Below are positions 23,517 through 34,723 of a stretch of 64,000 bases of DNA, piece after piece. This stretch comes from Diatrype stigma (taxonomy: Eukaryota > Ascomycota > Sordariomycetes > Xylariales > Diatrypaceae). How positions within the stretch are numbered: the stretch's first letter is position 1; each line of letters opens with the position of its first letter. The stretch is from NCBI GenBank assembly GCA_022225965.2, contig JAKJXP020000027.1:310001-374000 (forward strand), in the 5' to 3' direction. The notes under the pieces were generated by a model. It was not told where the DNA came from, did no database searches, and was given only the letters and a program-made list of their open reading frames with translations. A program made the position numbers and the translations under genes.

Positions 23517-25115
23517 TCATCTTCGGCCCAAAGCGACCTCCCACTCCCTCCTGAGCTTCTCGAGCTCGGCCCAGCACCTGCGGCCGGCATCTTCGAACCG
23601 GGCCTTCCTCTCCTCGGTCAGGGGCACGGCGTCCCACTTCCTGCCGCTCGCCCTGCTCAGGTATCCTGCTCCCCCCTCTTCCCCAGCGGCGGCGGCGCCG
23701 CCCTTCTGCTGCTGCCCCACGCGGCCGTCCCAGCCCCAGCCCTCGACCTCGGTCTCCTTGGGGCCGGCGCTCTGGTCGTCGGAGAAGCGGTAGCAGGCGG
23801 ACCCCCACTTGACGCGGGCGGCGGCGCGGGCGTCGAGCTCGGCCGGGTCGGCGAGCGCGAGCCACGCCGACGCCTGCGCCCCCAGGTACGGCTCCACCAC
23901 GTGCCACGGGGACCCGAGCCACCGCACCACGTACATGGCGAGGTTGTACCAGAAGTACAGGAACCAGCCGAGCGGGAAGAGCGGCGTGCACACGATGCCC
24001 GGGTGGGAGAGGTAGAAGCGGGGGGGCTGCCACGCACCTTCTTCTTTCTTTTCGGAGGAGGATGAGGACGAGGATGGGGACGGCTCGAGGGAGAAGTAGG
24101 GCGCCGAGACGGGCCGCACGCTCGGCAGCTCGGACGTCAGCGCGATCACGTCGGTGATGCGCTTGCTGCTCTCGTAGGGCGGCTGGTGGTCCCGCGCCTG
24201 GAAGTCCTCGAAGTCGAGGTGCTCCTCGCCCGCGTCGATGCTGCTGGTCCAGATGACGCGGCCCGGGGGCACCGCAGAAGAACCATCATAATCACCACCA
24301 CCGCTACCGCTACCACGCGGCGGCCGGCCCAAAAGCGGCATGAGCTCGTGCGCCAGGACGTAATGGCCAAACACGTTGGCGCAGAACACCTCCGCCAGCT
24401 CCGTCGGCAGCGGCGCCCCCTTCTCCGTTTTCTGATTCGCCGCACCACCGTCGCCACCACCACCACCACCACCACCTGGGAGGAGCTTCTCCCGGTCCAG
24501 CACGGCGGCCGGCACCAGCGCGTCCTTGAAGGCCGGGAACGTCGTGGCCTGGCAGGGGCCGACGGCCAGCATCTGGCGCACGAGCAGCGGCCAGTTGACG
24601 CCCTTCCAGCCGCCGATGCCCGCATTGAAAATGGCCGCGTCGAGGCGGGGGATCGTAAGCTCGGCACTGCCCCGGACCCGGCCCGTCGGGTCCCGCAGCA
24701 CCCCGCCGCCGCCGCCGCCGCGCCCGAGGAGCCGGTCCGCCGCCGCGTATACGGACCGCAGGTCGCAGAGGTCGAGCTCGACGCTGAGGATGTGGACGCG
24801 GTCGGTCATGGTCGCCGCCTGGGGGTTGTTGGCACCGGGATTTGTCCTCGCGAACTTGGTGCGGGCGGACGTCTCGAGGTGCGCGCGCAAGGCCCGGATG
24901 GCGTCGCAGGACTTCTGGACGGAGCGCGTCGTCGGGATCAGGATCAGGTGCGAGGTCGGGGAGCGCGTGGCGAGGAAGTCGTCGATGATCCGCTGGCCGA
25001 TGCCGAGACCGACGCCGCTGTTTGCGCCCGTCAGCAGAACGAAGTACTGCTCGTGGCTCGCCGCTGCTGCCCATGGCAATGGTGGTGGTGGTTGTGGTGG
25101 TGGTGGAGATGCCAT
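23517..25115 (-). CDS. erg27: 3-ketosteroid reductase ERG27
   Basis: A single exon of 532 residues encodes the NADPH-dependent reductase that converts the 3-keto group to 3-beta-hydroxyl during C-4 demethylation in ergosterol synthesis, acting on ER or lipid-particle membranes with Erg25/26/28. The short-chain dehydrogenase fold shows TGANSGVG near residue 29, 'LILIPTTRS', 'HILSVELDLCD', 'FNAGIGG', a catalytic Ser in 'VIWTSS' and the active-site YESSK near residue 313. 'LSHPGIVCTPLFPLGWFLYF' and a Trp-rich hydrophobic segment follow, as is normal for Erg27. The protein is longer than the yeast enzyme because of Gly-rich inserts (before 'VLRDPTG' and after 'LLPG') and a Ser-rich insert near residue 340. 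The initiating Met is followed by a Pro/Gln-rich tail. The long antisense frames across this gene are shadows. Confidence 0.93.
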   Translation of the reverse strand: MASPPPPQPPPPLPWAAAASHEQYFVLLTGANSGVGLGIGQRIIDDFLATRSPTSHLILIPTTRSVQKSCDAIRALRAHLETSARTKFARTNPGANNPQAATMTDRVHILSVELDLCDLRSVYAAADRLLGRGGGGGGVLRDPTGRVRGSAELTIPRLDAAIFNAGIGGWKGVNWPLLVRQMLAVGPCQATTFPAFKDALVPAAVLDREKLLPGGGGGGGGDGGAANQKTEKGAPLPTELAEVFCANVFGHYVLAHELMPLLGRPPRGSGSGGGDYDGSSAVPPGRVIWTSSIDAGEEHLDFEDFQARDHQPPYESSKRITDVIALTSELPSVRPVSAPYFSLEPSPSSSSSSSEKKEEGAWQPPRFYLSHPGIVCTPLFPLGWFLYFWYNLAMYVVRWLGSPWHVVEPYLGAQASAWLALADPAELDARAAARVKWGSACYRFSDDQSAGPKETEVEGWGWDGRVGQQQKGGAAAAGEEGGAGYLSRASGRKWDAVPLTEERKARFEDAGRRCWAELEKLRREWEVALGRR

Positions 25116-26804
25116 CGTGGTTGGTGGAATAGGGGTCGTTCGGTTTTATACGTGGGTTAGCAGCTACTCAGAACCTGGGAAGTAGGCAGATAGCTCGGGT
25201 GCTTTTAGATAGGTTGGTGGTATATCCTCCGACTCGTGATGTTCCCGCCTTGAACAACAACAGAATAGATGCCGACTTTGAGCAGAGCCATGCGTGAACG
25301 AACGATGTTCAATACAGCATCTGCAAATTCCTCCCCGTGTTGACGGTGAACACAGAAATGAGGGTCCGAAGTGACAAGACAACTTTAACTTTATCCACCC
25401 ACTACGAAGTACCGTCGGTAAGTTATAGTTGGTCTGGGTAGGTATATGGACTACATACATGGTTAGCGTTTTCAGTATGGATATGGCCGTGCGTCCCGTG
25501 TCCAGCGAAGGTTTAGGCGGTGTCTAGCGGTGTCATTAGGCGTATATCATGCTAGGACTGTTGATCGTCCAGTGCTTGCCTTCGCAGATATATTTTACCT
25601 ACCTAGGTATATAATCCATCCTCCCAATCTTCCGAAATCTTACCCATACTGTATCCAACATCATCCATTTTCGTGTTCTGCCGGCTGTGCTTTAGTTTCC
25701 TTTGCTCGGTAACTATGGAGCCTACGATGTTGTGGCGGGCTTGTTGCAGGCTATCCATCTATTCAAAGCTTAAAGCTTATAACCCGTCCGATAATCGCCT
25801 CGTACCTGAGCAGCTGAGATAGATCGAGATGTTAGCGCCGGGACATCATGGAGCTTACCCCAGGAAATATTCGGAGTTTGGATCATCCAGTTATGGCAGG
25901 TAGCCTGGATACCGAGGATAGGTACTTCCTGGCAGCTATGCTAGCATGATATGATGAATGATATGATGATAGCGACGATGGGGGGAAAGGGGGTGGGTGG
26001 TTCGGGACCTCGGTAGGGTGGCAGCCGGACAGTTGGATTATCAACTTGGATATGCGGTAGCCGGGTCTTGTAGTTACATTACAGCCTACAGGACCGAGTA
26101 CTACAACACCTGAACCCGCCAGCCAGAGCCAGCCAACTCAGCACACTACCTACATGTAGGTAGTTAGATCCTAGGCTGCTTCTGGCTGCCTAGGTAAGTA
26201 GGTAGTAGGGCGTTAGCATGTCAAGGAAGCTGGAAATTACAGGAATGCGGCTTCGCTCCCTCGGTAGGTCATGATGACGATTCATTTCGATACAGACCTA
26301 GACTACGTTGCAATGCATACTGAGAAGATAAATTGCCTTATCTGCCTACCTGGAGTGCCTGGTATATTTACCTACCTGCATTCCTACCTCGTATGTAGCC
26401 GCAGTTTATATCTCAGGCAGCCTCGCATCAACAACCATCTATGGTCACCACCCGTCCTATCCTTAATCATCTTCGCCCATTCTGCCTTTAAAGGTTAAAG
26501 GTTAACCAAAGGGCTGTCTTAACACTGATTCCGCTCTGATTACATCATTGTCAACCGTCTACCCACCCTGCCACTGCCACTTCTCATCCCCCCCTGCTTA
26601 TCGGCCCACGTTATATTAGTTGCATGGACGAGAGGGATATCGATCGCGTCGCCCTGCCCTCCAGCCTACCTCACTGTCGCATACTTATTGCCTTGATATC
26701 CCACATTCGTATCACTATAAGTGCTTCTCCGAGTCAGGCTATCTTTGCATTATACGATTAGAACTCCCCTTTACCCTTAAGACGCAACCGTATCGCATGA
26801 TAAT
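25116..26804. promoter_or_regulatory. Divergent intergenic region, ERG27 and small membrane protein gene
   Basis: Both neighbours start from this 1.7-kb stretch. ACCTAGGT palindromes with flanking TACCTACC words lie at 25601 and near 26185. A small duplication 'aaaggttaaaggtt' occurs near 26490. No sterol-response element that I would trust is visible near ERG27. Confidence 0.5.
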
Positions 26805-27291
26805 ATGAGCAAAATGTTCACAGACGAGGCGATGACTTGGTTGGCTCAAGCGTTCCAATCGGGACTCGTCCCTTCGCAGAACGTCTGGGTCGTTATCAGC
26901 TGGATCTCGTTCTTCTTCGTGAGCTTCTCCCTACCCCCACCACACATACCCCCCCTTATACGGGTCTCACGCAAGCATGCATGTCTTGACTTAAGTAGGT
27001 ACTTAGCTAACCCGCGATCCGCAGAAACTCGTCAGCTTTGCTTTCGCTGCGCCGATGCTCGCCCTGATCATTTTCGACTTCTGTCTTTGGATTTGGAGAT
27101 TGATACGCCGGCCCTCGCCCCTAGAATCTAGGTCTGTGCACTCAAGCAGAGAGTCTAGGGGGTCGTATAACAGTCGCGACCATGCGGCAGCCCCGTCAGC
27201 CGAAGTATCCAGCTTTGCGACTACTCCCGTCATTGATGCACACGGCGGCTACAGACGGACGGGTTACTCAGGCACAGCGTCCGATTCGTGA
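26805..27291 (+). CDS. Small membrane protein of unknown function
   Basis: Two exons (26805-26918, 27025-27291) with a 106-bp phase-0 intron (GTGAGC..CAG) encode 126 residues. Residues about 24-58 form one or two hydrophobic helices: 'NVWVVISWISFFF' ends exon 1, and 'KLVSFAFAAPMLALIIFDF' with 'CLWIWRLI' begins exon 2. The positive charges after the last helix and the Ser/Arg-rich tail of about 60 residues suggest a cytosolic C terminus. I do not recognise the family by name. The clean splice through a membrane segment, together with the intact frame, argues for a real gene. It ends 95 bp before the stop of the convergent homoserine dehydrogenase gene, so their 3' UTRs probably overlap. Confidence 0.7.
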
Positions 27292-27386
27292 GATGTCAGT
27301 CTCAACAATACGTCGTCTACAATAAACCCCTAGAAAATGCAACAATGAAGCCTAGAGCATTATATCTTCTATACCATGTCTATCAT

Positions 27387-28577
27387 CTATGAGATCTGAG
27401 CTAGTACTTTCAGCAAGTCACTGGTCACACCCATGGCCGTCACGTCTCCTCCGGCACCGGCACCCTGGATGATCAGCGGGTTGCTGCCATATCGCTTGGT
27501 GTAAAAGCTGATGATGTTGTCGCTCCCCTTCAGAGCAGCAATGGGGTGGGATTTGTCGAACTTCTCTAGTCCAACCTTGACTGCTTTGGTAGCCACATCG
27601 ATGCTTCCTACAAATCGTACCACCTTGCCTTCCTTCTGGGCAGCCACCTTGGTCTCTTCCATCTGCGAATCGAACTCTGGCAGCCTCTGTAAAAACTCTT
27701 CCCCGCTCGAGACCGACTCGAGCTCCTTGGGAATTAGACTTTGTACGGGGAAGGACGTAGGCGACTCGACCGGCAGACCAGCCAGTCGGGCCAGAATCGT
27801 AAGCTTCCTTGCGACGTCGAGGCCGTTCAAGTCATCCCGGGGATCCGGCTCTGTGTATCCAAGCTCCTTCGCCTTCGCCACTTCGGCAGACCAATTGCCA
27901 CCAGAGCCCTCGACTGGGGCAAATGAGTTGAAGAGGAATGACATAGTGCCACTGAACACTCCCTCGATCTTGGTCACCTCATCGCCCGTATCCACTAGGT
28001 CTTTCAGTGTCGAGATGACGGGCAGACCAGCCCCCACAGAAGACTCGTGGTAGACCTTCGCTCCGGAGTTCGCTGCCGCCGTAAATATGTCCTGCCACAG
28101 CTTGTAGGAACCTGAGAAGGCCTTCTTGTTAGGGGTGACAATGCTGATGCCGCGGCTCAGGAAGACGGGGTAGCTGTCGGCCACGTCCTGAGAGCTCGTG
28201 TTATCCACAAGAACAACCTTGGACGGCGAGACGGACAGGTAGTCGGCGATCTGGGGCAGGCCCAGGGGGGCTTTCGTGGAAGCGGCGAGATCTTGGAGGA
28301 CATTTCCTGCGTTCAGGGTGTATGCGTCGTTGAACAGCGCTTTCTTGCTGGTGGAGATGTAGCAGAGATTGAGACTCAGGGTTGGCCGTCGCACAGCCAG
28401 CGCCTCGAGCTGAGCGAGGAAGCATTTTCCGACTCCTCCCGCGCCTGTTCCCAGAGCAAAGAGTATAGTTTAGTCAATTGGTCTTCGAATCCATGGGTGG
28501 ATGGACAATGTTTGGGATTAAGCGTTGCCAAGTTACCTACCTATAATGGCGATGTTGATCTGCTTTGCTGCTGCCAT
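27387..28577 (-). CDS. hom6: Homoserine dehydrogenase
   Basis: Two exons, complement of 28541-28577 and 27387-28444, with a 96-bp intron, encode 364 residues. The enzyme reduces aspartate semialdehyde to homoserine with NAD(P)H, the branch point to threonine and methionine. The tiny first exon gives 'MAAAKQINIAIIG', and the splice completes the Rossmann motif IIGAGGVGK (residues 11-19). The homoserine dehydrogenase signature 'AKELGYTEPDPRDDLNGLD' with its catalytic Asp and Lys lies near residue 220. The chain ends shortly after 'GAGAGGDVTAMGV', the conserved C-terminal cofactor loop. There is no fused aspartokinase and no ACT domain, as in yeast Hom6. The 5' end faces the CCDC174-like gene 494 bp away. 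Confidence 0.97.
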
Positions 28578-29071
28578 GTTGTCCCTGATTGCAGTAGATA
28601 TAGTCTCGGAGTGGTTTGTAAAGCTGTCTCTTGCAATTTACCCTTGGTTGAACGACGGCATGAATAGCTTGGGTACGTCGTATTGGAGATCGAATATTTC
28701 GTCAATCCAACGTGGGGTAGTTTTCGAGGTTCTTACTGAGAGCCGATCGCGGGGCATTTCAGTTCCGGGATATGAGCTGCTAGAATGCCTTGAACGCTAT
28801 TGCGACCAGCCTAATTTAGTGGGTAATGTACCTACCTAGTTGTACATACATAACATAACGGTGTCCTATCTCACGGTACCTGTAAATAGGTACATACATA
28901 CATACAGATACATACATACATACATACGCATCTTCACATACCGACAGGCCAGCGTGAGCTTCAACTAATTTCAACTTCAACACCTGCTCAGCTTCACCGA
29001 CGCCAGACGTGTCATCCTCTGCCCACAGAGGAAGAGGCTCATACGATATTTATACATACTACGATACTACG
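28578..29071. promoter_or_regulatory. Shared divergent promoter region, hom6 and CCDC174-like gene
   Basis: Only 494 bp separate the two start codons, so regulatory elements may be shared. I looked for TGACTC (the Gcn4/CPC1 site expected of an amino acid gene) between the starts and did not find it. An ACAT microsatellite lies at 28891-28928. Confidence 0.5.
28891..28928 (+). repeat. TACA tetranucleotide microsatellite
   Basis: Nearly continuous TACA units interrupted once by GATA, 140 bp before the CCDC174-like start. Confidence 0.9.
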
Positions 29072-30493
29072 ATGCCGCAAGACCCGCACCTGTACGGGCA
29101 GCGACCCGCGAAAAAACAGAAGAAAGAGATCCCGCTCTCAAGCTCCCTAACCTTCGCATCGCAGCTGTCGTCGCTCCTCTCCTCCTCCACCGCCACAGCC
29201 GCTTCTCCCTCCGCTGCCCCCGCTTCAACATCCGCATCGGCGTCCTCTGGGCGCCCTCGGCCCTCCAAACGAAAAGACGACCTGTTCTCCGTGAGGGCGA
29301 AGAAGAAGCGGAAGAACGACGATGACAACAACAACGGCGGTCGGGAGGAGAGCGGGAAAGGAGACAACTCTTCCTCGCGGTCCCTGCTCAAGAAGCTCAA
29401 GACCCCGCACGGCACCGAGGACGAGCGGCAGGCCTTCCTGCGCGCGCGCCGCAACATGGAGGAGAAGGCGCGCCGGTACGCCGCCATGAAGCGCGGGGAC
29501 TACATCGCTCCCTCCGGTCCCGGCGGCGGCGGCGGCGGCAATAGCGAGAACGACCCCCTGATCGACTTCGACCGGAAGTGGGCGGAGCGCCATCCCGAAG
29601 GCGACGGGAACGGCTCGAGCTCGGTCTCCGATAACGAGTCCGATGACGACGATGACGACGACGATGAGGGCGACAACCCGATGAACGAGCTCGTCGAGTA
29701 CAAGGACGAGTTCGGGCGCACGCGCACGGGGACCCGGGCCGAGGCCCTGCGGCAGGCGCGGCGCGACCGGCGGCGGCAGCTCGGGGCGGAGGAGCTCGAG
29801 GCCATGGCGGCCCGGCCCCTCCACCACCACCACCACCAGGATACCGAGCACGAGAACGGCAGCGGCGGCAATAGCATGAGCAACATCATCCACGGCGACG
29901 TGATCCAGAGCGCGGCCTTCCTGGAGCACCAGCAGGCGTCGGGCGCGGACGCGCGGCGCGCGATGGCGGACCTGGCGGCGCGGCGCGACCGGTCGCCGAC
30001 GCCGCCCGCCGACGCCCACTTCGACGGCCGCGCCGAGATCCGCTCCAAGGGCGTCGGCTTCTACCAGTTCGCCACCGACGACGGCGCGGCGCGCCAGCGC
30101 CAGATGGAGGGGCTGCGGCGCGCCCGCGAGGACACCGAGAGGGAGCGCGCGGCGCGCGCCGCGGAGCGCGAGGGCAGGCGCCGCGAGATCGAGGAGCGGA
30201 GGGCGCGCGTCGGGAGGGCCAGGGCCGAGAAGATGGCCGGGTCGTTTTTGGATGGGCTGGCGGGGGAGTTGGGGTTGGGGTTGGGGGTGGGTTCGGGGTC
30301 GGGTGGTGGTACGGGTGGTGAGGGTGTTGGTACGGGTGTTGAGGGTGATGATGATACCACTGCTGCTGCCGTGCCTATTGCTACCGTAACTGGTGAAAGT
30401 ACGGCGAAAGCCGCGGGCGAGAATGATAATGAAAACGTACAGGGGTGTGGTCCTGTACTGCAGGGGACAACGCCATCATCGCCGTCGTCGTGA
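29072..30493 (+). CDS. CCDC174-like coiled-coil nuclear protein
   Basis: One exon of 473 residues. The first 100 residues are basic and Ser/Ala-rich with several nuclear-localisation-like clusters (KKQKK, KKKRK). 'LVEYKDEFGRTRTGTR' near residue 208, and later 'EIRSKGVGFYQFATDD' followed by a long Arg/Glu helix ('RAREDTERERAARAAERE'), match the layout of CCDC174-type proteins, which in animals associate with spliceosome and exon-junction factors. An acidic Asp run (residues about 190-200) and His and Gly runs interrupt the domains. The last 70 residues are Gly/Val/Thr-rich. The first ATG of the frame at 29072 is used; the frame opens further upstream but only with GTG. Family assignment is moderate, and a splicing-related role is inferred. 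Confidence 0.72.
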   Translation: MPQDPHLYGQRPAKKQKKEIPLSSSLTFASQLSSLLSSSTATAASPSAAPASTSASASSGRPRPSKRKDDLFSVRAKKKRKNDDDNNNGGREESGKGDNSSSRSLLKKLKTPHGTEDERQAFLRARRNMEEKARRYAAMKRGDYIAPSGPGGGGGGNSENDPLIDFDRKWAERHPEGDGNGSSSVSDNESDDDDDDDDEGDNPMNELVEYKDEFGRTRTGTRAEALRQARRDRRRQLGAEELEAMAARPLHHHHHQDTEHENGSGGNSMSNIIHGDVIQSAAFLEHQQASGADARRAMADLAARRDRSPTPPADAHFDGRAEIRSKGVGFYQFATDDGAARQRQMEGLRRAREDTERERAARAAEREGRRREIEERRARVGRARAEKMAGSFLDGLAGELGLGLGVGSGSGGGTGGEGVGTGVEGDDDTTAAAVPIATVTGESTAKAAGENDNENVQGCGPVLQGTTPSSPSS

Positions 30494-32288
30494 AGATGAA
30501 GGAGCAAAGAAGTCCCCAGAGGAGAAGCAAGCGGCGCGGGGGACTTGAATGAAGAGAAGGGCCTCCTAACTGCAGCGCCGTTAGGCAGTGAGTTGTAGAT
30601 GGGTGTTGATCATTGATGAAACGACCTACCTACCTACCTACCTACCTGAAGATTGCTTCTATAGGTAGGTGAGTGGGAGTGCATTTACCCAGGCACCTAC
30701 TTCAGTAGGAATCCAACTTATAGCCCTGAAGTGTGACAGCTTGATATTGAGAAACATAACTAATAAATAGATACCCCTTTAACGCGAAGACAAATAAATA
30801 TACACGTGTTTGACGAGACTTGTAGTTGTACATATCTACCTAGGTAGTTAGGTATGCGCTCTAGAACAGGTGAGAGGCAGATAGGGGGAACGGTGTTATG
30901 TAGAGTACTCTTGCACTGAACGGCACTCCCACCTACGCAGGCGCGGGCATTAAGAGCAAAGCCTCTTTTCTAGTATCTCTGCAGTCTTTGGTGGTCCTAT
31001 AACCATCCATGAGATAAGATCGTGACGTGTAGGTCGATGATTTGGGAACGTACACCACACCCGCACCAACACCCATACACCCACACGTGAATGTGGCCAG
31101 CCATGCGGTTCCATAAGGGTAAGTATCACAAAAATGGCATTAATGGATGACACGGCAGCAGGTGATGTTCATTTCAGTTTGGTCCATTTTCTCGCTCCCT
31201 ATGTGCCTAGCAGGGCTCTCCTAACCGCCATTAAGATACCCGTAGTTACCCCTTTCCTTTACCTCGGCTTGCTCGGGACTACCACCAACAAGCACCATCA
31301 CCATCACCGTCACCAACGGGAATGGAAACCTGGGAATATTCTTCAGTATAGTTCCAACCATACAGAGCAACCACAGCCATCCACTCGTTCGCTCGCCAAG
31401 CCAGCCGGAAAAAGAGGGTGCCATCATCCTACGTCGTCGTCGTCGAGGCCGTGGTCCGTGGTCGTATGATATATATGTAAATATATATATGTGTATATAG
31501 TCTTCTATACTATTAGCCCGCTTGTCTCTCTTTCTTTCTCTGCCCTCCCCCCAAACACCTCGAACTGACTGATCGTGATGCCCCGACAAAAATCGAAACA
31601 CATGATGCTATCTCAAAGGCCTCAACCTCCTCAGCATAGCCAAGCCGATGGTATATATATAGCAGACCGTACAAGGTTCCAACAGATATGTTACTTCGAA
31701 ACTCATAAGCGCACGCTCTGCCAAGTACGGTTGGAGAAAAGCACGTGATGAAAAAAAAGAATATCAAGCAGGGATTCGCAACAAGTAGTGGTGAAATAGA
31801 CAACCAAAAGCACCGACAAAGACAAGGTTCTTTCCCAAGCGCCAGCCATATTTTAGTCCAGAACTCCAGATAGCAGAGGGCTTCGCTGTCGCCCGATATA
31901 TACGAATGTGAGCATGTTGAGCAGTTCAGGTTAGTAGATGAAGTGTATGCGTATATAGTATATTGGGTGCTTCGATTCGATGAGGGCGAGGTAGCAGGGT
32001 GAGGTTGCGCCATTGCATGCGTACTGCTTGCGCAGCAATGGGATATGACGCGCGAACTGACGCGCGTCTAGTGAGCGGGGTGAAAACCCTCAACGCTGAG
32101 TGCGTAGCGGTGTAGAAAACCATCGAAACTCTGGGTACCTCCACGGTCCAAACATCGTCCAGGAAAATGTATATATATTAAGATGGCTCCTCGAACGCCG
32201 GAAAAATGCTGCGTCATAAAGTAGTCATGTACAAGCAAAATGTTCATCTCCATCATAAGAGAAATCTTGCGCGGATGCTCAAGTTTGT
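30494..32288. other. Convergent intergenic region
   Basis: Two genes end here. The 1.8 kb contains a CCTA tetranucleotide repeat (30624-30647), an ACCTAGGT palindrome at 30838, and an A/T-rich ATATAT zone near 31468-31500. Small frames on both strands (such as 31513-32013, minus) have no recognisable domain. Confidence 0.5.
30624..30647 (+). repeat. CCTA tetranucleotide repeat, six copies
   Basis: Perfect CCTA units from 30624. They belong to the same sequence family as the TACCTAGGTA words scattered through the intergenic DNA. Confidence 0.9.
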
Positions 32289-34723
32289 TCAGGTGAGCCA
32301 CCAAAGGCACCCGCAGTCGCTCATGTTGTCACTGGAATTGGAACCGGTGTCTGAGTATTCCGAGTTGAGGTCTTCGTCATCCTCCGTTTCTCGGATGTTC
32401 ACGTGAACCTCGTGTCCGTTCTGGTCGGTTATCGGTGATACAGTGCCATCATCGAGAATTTGGAACTGACGACACCAGGGATCGACGCTGGCGAAGCCTG
32501 GTATCCGGCGCTCCATTATTTTGATGACGCGCGGGTATACCTGGGAGAATTTTGACGGTGTAGGCCAGTTGTCGAAAACATCACTCGTAGAAGTTGCTGC
32601 TGATGCGGTGGTCGGCGTGGGCGCTATCGATATCGAGCTCGGAGCAGACATCCACGGACCCAGTTCCTCCTCAAAATGAGGAGGAAAGCCATGGAGCATA
32701 TCCCTAGGCTGATTAGGTCTTCTTTTGTCGATGACATCTGTCGGCGACAGAGTGGGCGCGGATGGGTTCGGGTAGGAGCTGGTAGAACTACCACTGGCCG
32801 TGTTGACGCGCTCAAAGCTGTTGTTCTGATTGGCATAGATGAAGGTCTCCAGGAGCGTGCTCTCCCAATAACAAACCCAAGGCTTGTCTCCAGGTTTAGC
32901 GACCCCTTTCCTATGGATATCATCGCCGAACATGAACTCATTACGAATCTTCTTCTTACTTGACGAGCCATCCGAGCTTCCCGAACCATTTTGATTGTCG
33001 GCAGTGAGATACTCTTCCGGGACAATAACAGTTTTGTTGTACAAGGTTTGGAAAGACCATGCCGGACCACGATCCGGCTCGAGAGAATCTTCAACAAGTC
33101 TGAGCCGGAGCGGGCTGCTAGCAGACGGAGGCTGCATGCCATATGAGTAAACACCTGCATCCAAGGTCCTTGAGTCGTCGTATTGGAACTCGAAGGAATA
33201 GCTTGACGTGTCTGGTTCCCCAGGCCTCGGGCTCACGTTTAAGCTCAGATCTGCAAATAGGATGTTGCAGTTCCACGCCCCAGCCTGCGTGGTGTCATCG
33301 AAACAAGTATCCGGGGAACGTTGCAACATCAGCGGCATGTCGTATGTGCCCTCGGCCAAAGCGGGCAAATCGGGCGGGAGAGTCGATAGCGGCTGAAAAT
33401 CATAAGTAAAGGTCACCGCCGCTGTTGATGTCCTACCCTAGATGTTAGCAACTATATCCAAGCTACGAGTGCCCCACAAGGTAAGATGGCTTACTTGTCC
33501 GCGGGGGGGCCATTACTCCTCAGTCTGGCGCCAAGAATCGTTCCCAAGACCGCTCCAACAACCACACCCATCAGAACGAGGACAAGTACCGCCAAAACAA
33601 TCGCCCAACACGGAACGACCCCCCAGACTCTTTTCCTTGCCACAGTTCGCCAATTCGTCGGTTTTTCTTTTTCGTTCACCACGGACAGGGCCGCGGTATT
33701 GATATCATGATGACTCGCCTCCGATGTAAAACTCCGCACAGATTGCCGAGACAACGGGGAGTTCGCGACAGCCAGATTGTCTGTCGATGCAAATTCAGGG
33801 TCCCTCGTCGCCAGGCCAAGACCACCAGCACCTGGCGGTATTGAACCTTCACCTGGTGTTGATCGCATGGTCTCGGTCGGGGCGGGTTGAGGCGGTGGTA
33901 TACCTAGGGCTTTCCGATGGTACGCTTCCTCGGGGTATCTCGTATATGGCGGAAGCTGTTCCATGTGCCCATCTGGGCCGATTAAGTCGGCCGCGTCTTC
34001 ACCTTCTGGGCCTAGCCTTCTTTGATAATTATCGACTGCGCCCGGGAAACCTACTGGAATCGCGTTTTCTGTCCGACCTTCTTCCACCTCGGGAACCATC
34101 GTCTGAGGATACATGCCATACGGATGCGTTGGACCACGCGGGCCGGCATATGACCGCTCAGATATCGGCACCGTCGATGTGGTCGCTAGACTAGCTGTCC
34201 TAGCGAGCCGTACATTCTGAGGATACATGTCGTAAGGGTGAGATGGTCCTGGGAGGTTGTCATCCCCAATCGATTCGGCCGTAGAAAAGCGCGTTGTCTC
34301 AGACACGCTAGCCATTCTAGAGGGAGTATTGTCGCTAGCGACGTGTACCGGTGGCTGATCGCCATCGTGTCGCAAAGTAAGAGATTCGCGGCGCCGGTTT
34401 CTCTTGGTGACACTCGACGGCCGCGGTGGTGACCGGAAGGTCGGAGGCTCATAATCTAGGGGCGTTGGCGCATTGTAGGCATGGTTTTGGGCAACATCAG
34501 GAGGCCTAAAGCCATCTGAGATACCCATTGCTGCTAAAGCATAACTATCATCGTCATCACTGTCATTGTCATTGTCATTCTCGTTTTCATTGTGATCGGC
34601 ATCGCGTTCGACTTCGATATCGTGGTCGTGGTCGTGATCGTGGCTAACAGATAATCGAGTCGAGGTCCTCAGTGATGTCCTACGGTCGACGGTGGACGCC
34701 TTGTCTTGGTTGGTACCACTCAT
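32289..34723 (-). CDS. Single-pass membrane protein, fungal DUF7820-like family
   Basis: Two exons, complement of 33495-34723 and 32289-33432, with a 62-bp intron (GTAAGC..TAG), encode 790 residues. The N-terminal 360 residues are disordered, with a His-Asp run, an Asn/Asp run and two copies of an 'HPY(D/G)MYPQ' motif. One strong membrane helix follows 'WRTVARKRVWGVVPCWAIVL' at about residues 370-400, ending in a glycine-rich 'GAVLGTILGARL'. The 380-residue C-terminal part has a beta-rich start with paired cysteines ('DTCFDD', 'WNCNI') and long Ser/Thr linkers. The arrangement fits proteins annotated only as DUF7820 in filamentous fungi. With Arg/Lys before the helix, the C-terminal part would lie in the lumen or outside the cell. 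Function is unknown. The splice is supported by frame: of the nearby AGs only the one at 33434-33433 keeps the frame. Confidence 0.77.

Noticed and set aside
24186..25160. 324-codon plus-strand frame opposite ERG27
   Set aside because: Shadow of the GC-rich ERG27 coding strand; Arg/Ala/Gly-rich without domains.
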